Assembly (NCBI GenBank): GCA_028276345.1
Contig: JAPYWM010000075.1
Coordinates: 1-6,551, forward strand
Length of the DNA: 6,551 nucleotides
Direction: 5' to 3'
Source of the DNA: Sphingobacterium sp.
Lineage (GTDB): Bacteria; Bacteroidota; Bacteroidia; SpSt-205
Shown here: in pieces, positions 4,631 through 6,551 of the stretch
Layout of the letters: the number at the start of each line of letters is the position of its first letter
Position numbering within the stretch: the stretch's first letter is position 1
Translations under genes and position numbers: made by a program
Notes under the pieces: generated by a model
Databases searched by the model: none
What the model was told of the DNA's origin: nothing
The model's input: only the letters and a program-made list of their open reading frames with translations

Positions 4631-6551
4631 TCAGAAGTTTGCCCGCACTTGCATGCGGGCCGAATGTACAGGACTTTTCGCACTAAAACGCCCGTCATAC
4701 AGGGTATTGAGCTCTATGTAGCGGCTGAGGGGGAGGTTGAGGGTGAGGCCAATGAGGAGGTTTCGCCCTTCTTGTAGCCCTTCCAGCACTTCAAAGCGCA
4801 GGACTGGCGTCAGACCTTCTGGCACCTGATAAAGGGCCGGTTCTACGCGCAGGCTCACGAAGGCTGCGGCTTTCCAGCTGTATCGCTGCTCGAAGGTGAA
4901 CCGATACGAGGAGCCCTTGCCTGGGATGGGCGTGTAGAGCAAACTACGGCGGTAGATGAGGCTGAGGGAGGTGCGCCAGCGACCGGTAGGCTGATAGATG
5001 AGATGGGGTTGGGCTTCCCAGCTGGTGTAGCGGTAGTTGAGGTCAGGCTGCGCCGAGGCGATAGAGAGCCGCTCCAGCAGGGTCAAGACCAGTTCGCCGC
5101 CCCAGCTGCGGGAGAAGTTATACCGGGTACGGCTGGAAACCTGCCGCTGTCTATTCTGCGTGAGGCCCGATAGCGGCACCTGCTGCGAAAGGGTGTATTG
5201 AAAGGCGAAGTTCTGGTCGCCTCGCGTGCTTTGCCGGAAAAGAAACACATCCTGCCGCCCGGCAAAGCTCCACTGAGGCAGGGTGGTATCCGCTTTAGGG
5301 GAGAAGACCGGTAAGTAGCGAACCCACCGATTGTCGGGAGCGGTCTGCCGCTGCTCTAAGCGGAGGTTAGTAAGGGTGCTGAGCCAAGCGAGGCGCTTGA
5401 CCGGCTGCCAACGAAAGGTATAAGTCGTACTCAAAGAGACCGTGGGGAAAAACCGTCCTGTCGCCCGCACAAAGGGGAGGTAGTTGGCTAAGAGGGGATT
5501 GGCCGCGGGCACAAACTCCTCTAACTGCTGGAGGCCATCGCCATTGAAGTCTCGCCACTCGTGGGTGCCTTGACCGGGATTGGTCGCAATGTAAATAAGC
5601 TGCCGCTGGGGCGTCAGCTCCGCCGACACCTGATAAAAAAGCTCCGTTTCATAGCTCGTCTGCCGCAGGCGCAGGGTGTTTTGGCTGAGGAGGGTACGCG
5701 AGGGCAGGAGCCGAAATACCGTATCCAAGGGCGAAAAGATGCGATAACTGCTTTGCGTGGAGAAACTAAGCCGTTCTCCCTGGTAGTTTAGGGCGAGGCG
5801 GGGCATGTGGGCGTAAAAGCGGGGGTGGGCGGTTCGGTCTTCGGAGAGAGGCAGGGCCTGCCATTCCCGTCGGAAGTTATAAGCCACCCGGAGCGAGAAA
5901 CGCGAAGTGGGCTGCCACGCCCAGAAAGGTGTATAGTCATAGAAGCGAAAGGTGAGCGTATCTGGGGTGGGGCGGTAGCGGTTTTCGGTCCAGATTTCGG
6001 TGCCGAGCCGCATCTTGGAGAAGGCCCAGAAGATTCTGCCGGTGTGGCGAATCCACCTGTCTGTGAAGGTGGGGTAGGCACTGTGGAGGTATTCTAAGAG
6101 GTAGGTGCCCGCCAGTCCCCGGGTGGTGTCCAAGCCTTCCCAGAGGGCGGCATACCGCTGGGTGAGGAGCGTATCTCCCCATCGGCGTTGGCCGGCGCTT
6201 GGGGTGAGTCGATAGCGGTTTTTCCAGCTGAGGGGTAGGCGGGCCTCCCACAGGCGCTCATCCGCCCGCTGCTGATCGTTGTAGTTCCACAGCCGGCCAT
6301 ACTCCCGCTCATAGACGCGGTCTACATTCTGGTAGGTGGCGGTTACGTATTGGAAGGCTAACTCGGGGCTTATCTGAAAAGGGGCGGAGTCAGGAAAGGC
6401 TTGCCAAGTGAGCTTTTGATGGGTAGCGAGGCCATTTTGGATGTAGCCGGCGAAGCGGTTTTCCTGATAGCGGCTGAGGTTGGCTTCTCCTACCCAGCGC
6501 AGGCGGGGTAGTATTTCCCAGGTAGGGCGCAGGGAGAAAATCTCCGTGGCT
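4631..6551 (-). CDS. Putative outer-membrane beta-barrel protein, 5'-truncated by window edge
   Basis: The frame is open without a stop from the right edge to the TGA at 4631-4633, giving 639 visible C-terminal residues; the true start and any signal peptide are outside. The protein is rich in short alternating polar/hydrophobic strands with many Tyr, Trp, Arg, Gln and Thr residues (for example RFSLRVAYNFRREW, VSLSTTYTFRW, LRTSLSL-like segments) and ends in MQVRANF. A terminal Phe with alternating hydrophobics is the usual BAM-recognised beta-signal. Near residues 324-346 is a conserved-looking segment, NPGQGTHEWRDFNGDG then LQQLEEF, with an EF-hand-like loop (D334, N336, D338, G339, E345). 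I recall similar 'G.G.y.w.D.NgDG...leEF' segments in large uncharacterised Bacteroidota outer-membrane proteins. Function and cargo are unknown. An internal TTG at 6133 is not a real start, because similar strand-rich sequence continues upstream of it. It is followed 3 bases later by yggS. Confidence 0.8.
   Translation of the reverse strand, partial: ATEIFSLRPTWEILPRLRWVGEANLSRYQENRFAGYIQNGLATHQKLTWQAFPDSAPFQISPELAFQYVTATYQNVDRVYEREYGRLWNYNDQQRADERLWEARLPLSWKNRYRLTPSAGQRRWGDTLLTQRYAALWEGLDTTRGLAGTYLLEYLHSAYPTFTDRWIRHTGRIFWAFSKMRLGTEIWTENRYRPTPDTLTFRFYDYTPFWAWQPTSRFSLRVAYNFRREWQALPLSEDRTAHPRFYAHMPRLALNYQGERLSFSTQSSYRIFSPLDTVFRLLPSRTLLSQNTLRLRQTSYETELFYQVSAELTPQRQLIYIATNPGQGTHEWRDFNGDGLQQLEEFVPAANPLLANYLPFVRATGRFFPTVSLSTTYTFRWQPVKRLAWLSTLTNLRLEQRQTAPDNRWVRYLPVFSPKADTTLPQWSFAGRQDVFLFRQSTRGDQNFAFQYTLSQQVPLSGLTQNRQRQVSSRTRYNFSRSWGGELVLTLLERLSIASAQPDLNYRYTSWEAQPHLIYQPTGRWRTSLSLIYRRSLLYTPIPGKGSSYRFTFEQRYSWKAAAFVSLRVEPALYQVPEGLTPVLRFEVLEGLQEGRNLLIGLTLNLPLSRYIELNTLYDGRFSAKSPVHSARMQVRANF

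Noticed and set aside
6131..6133. TTG as the start of the outer-membrane protein gene.
   Set aside because: The frame continues without a stop to the right edge for another 139 codons with the same strand-rich character (for example LRWVGEANLSRY and RYRLTPSAGQRRWGD), so the TTG is an internal Leu codon.

Overview
The window most likely comes from a member of the Bacteroidota or a close relative in the FCB group. It is moderately GC-rich. The aminotransferase has the 'SPIRKLVPYA' N-terminus I associate with that phylum, no start is preceded by a convincing Shine-Dalgarno sequence, and a large beta-strand-rich protein looks like the uncharacterised outer-membrane proteins common there. The assignment rests on protein resemblance only and is not proven.

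Layout. Positions 3-92 (+) hold the last 29 codons of a gene, possibly a GT-B glycosyltransferase. All other genes are on the minus strand and are described here in transcription order, from the right edge to the left. From 6550 to 4631 runs the C-terminal 639 residues of a putative outer-membrane beta-barrel protein whose start lies outside the window. Three bases later comes a YggS/PLPHP-family PLP-homeostasis gene (4627-3977). A 214-bp non-coding gap (3976-3763) follows, with a strong inverted repeat and a possible Bacteroidota-type promoter. Then comes a compact four-gene block (3762-143) in which every gene overlaps the next: mqnE, a histidine phosphatase, mqnA and a class I aminotransferase.

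How the genes work together. MqnA (chorismate dehydratase) and MqnE (radical-SAM aminofutalosine synthase) are the first two enzymes of the futalosine route to menaquinone, so this organism probably makes menaquinone that way. The later enzymes MqnB, MqnC and MqnD are not in the window. The two joints at mqnE/phosphatase and phosphatase/mqnA place a phosphatase with no known role in this pathway inside the MqnA-MqnE pair. The downstream aminotransferase is coupled by an ATGA overlap and could act near the chorismate/prephenate node or in general aspartate metabolism. This embedded phosphatase is the most notable feature here. I saw no mobile element, CRISPR array, tRNA or rRNA, and no clear new defence or mobile system.
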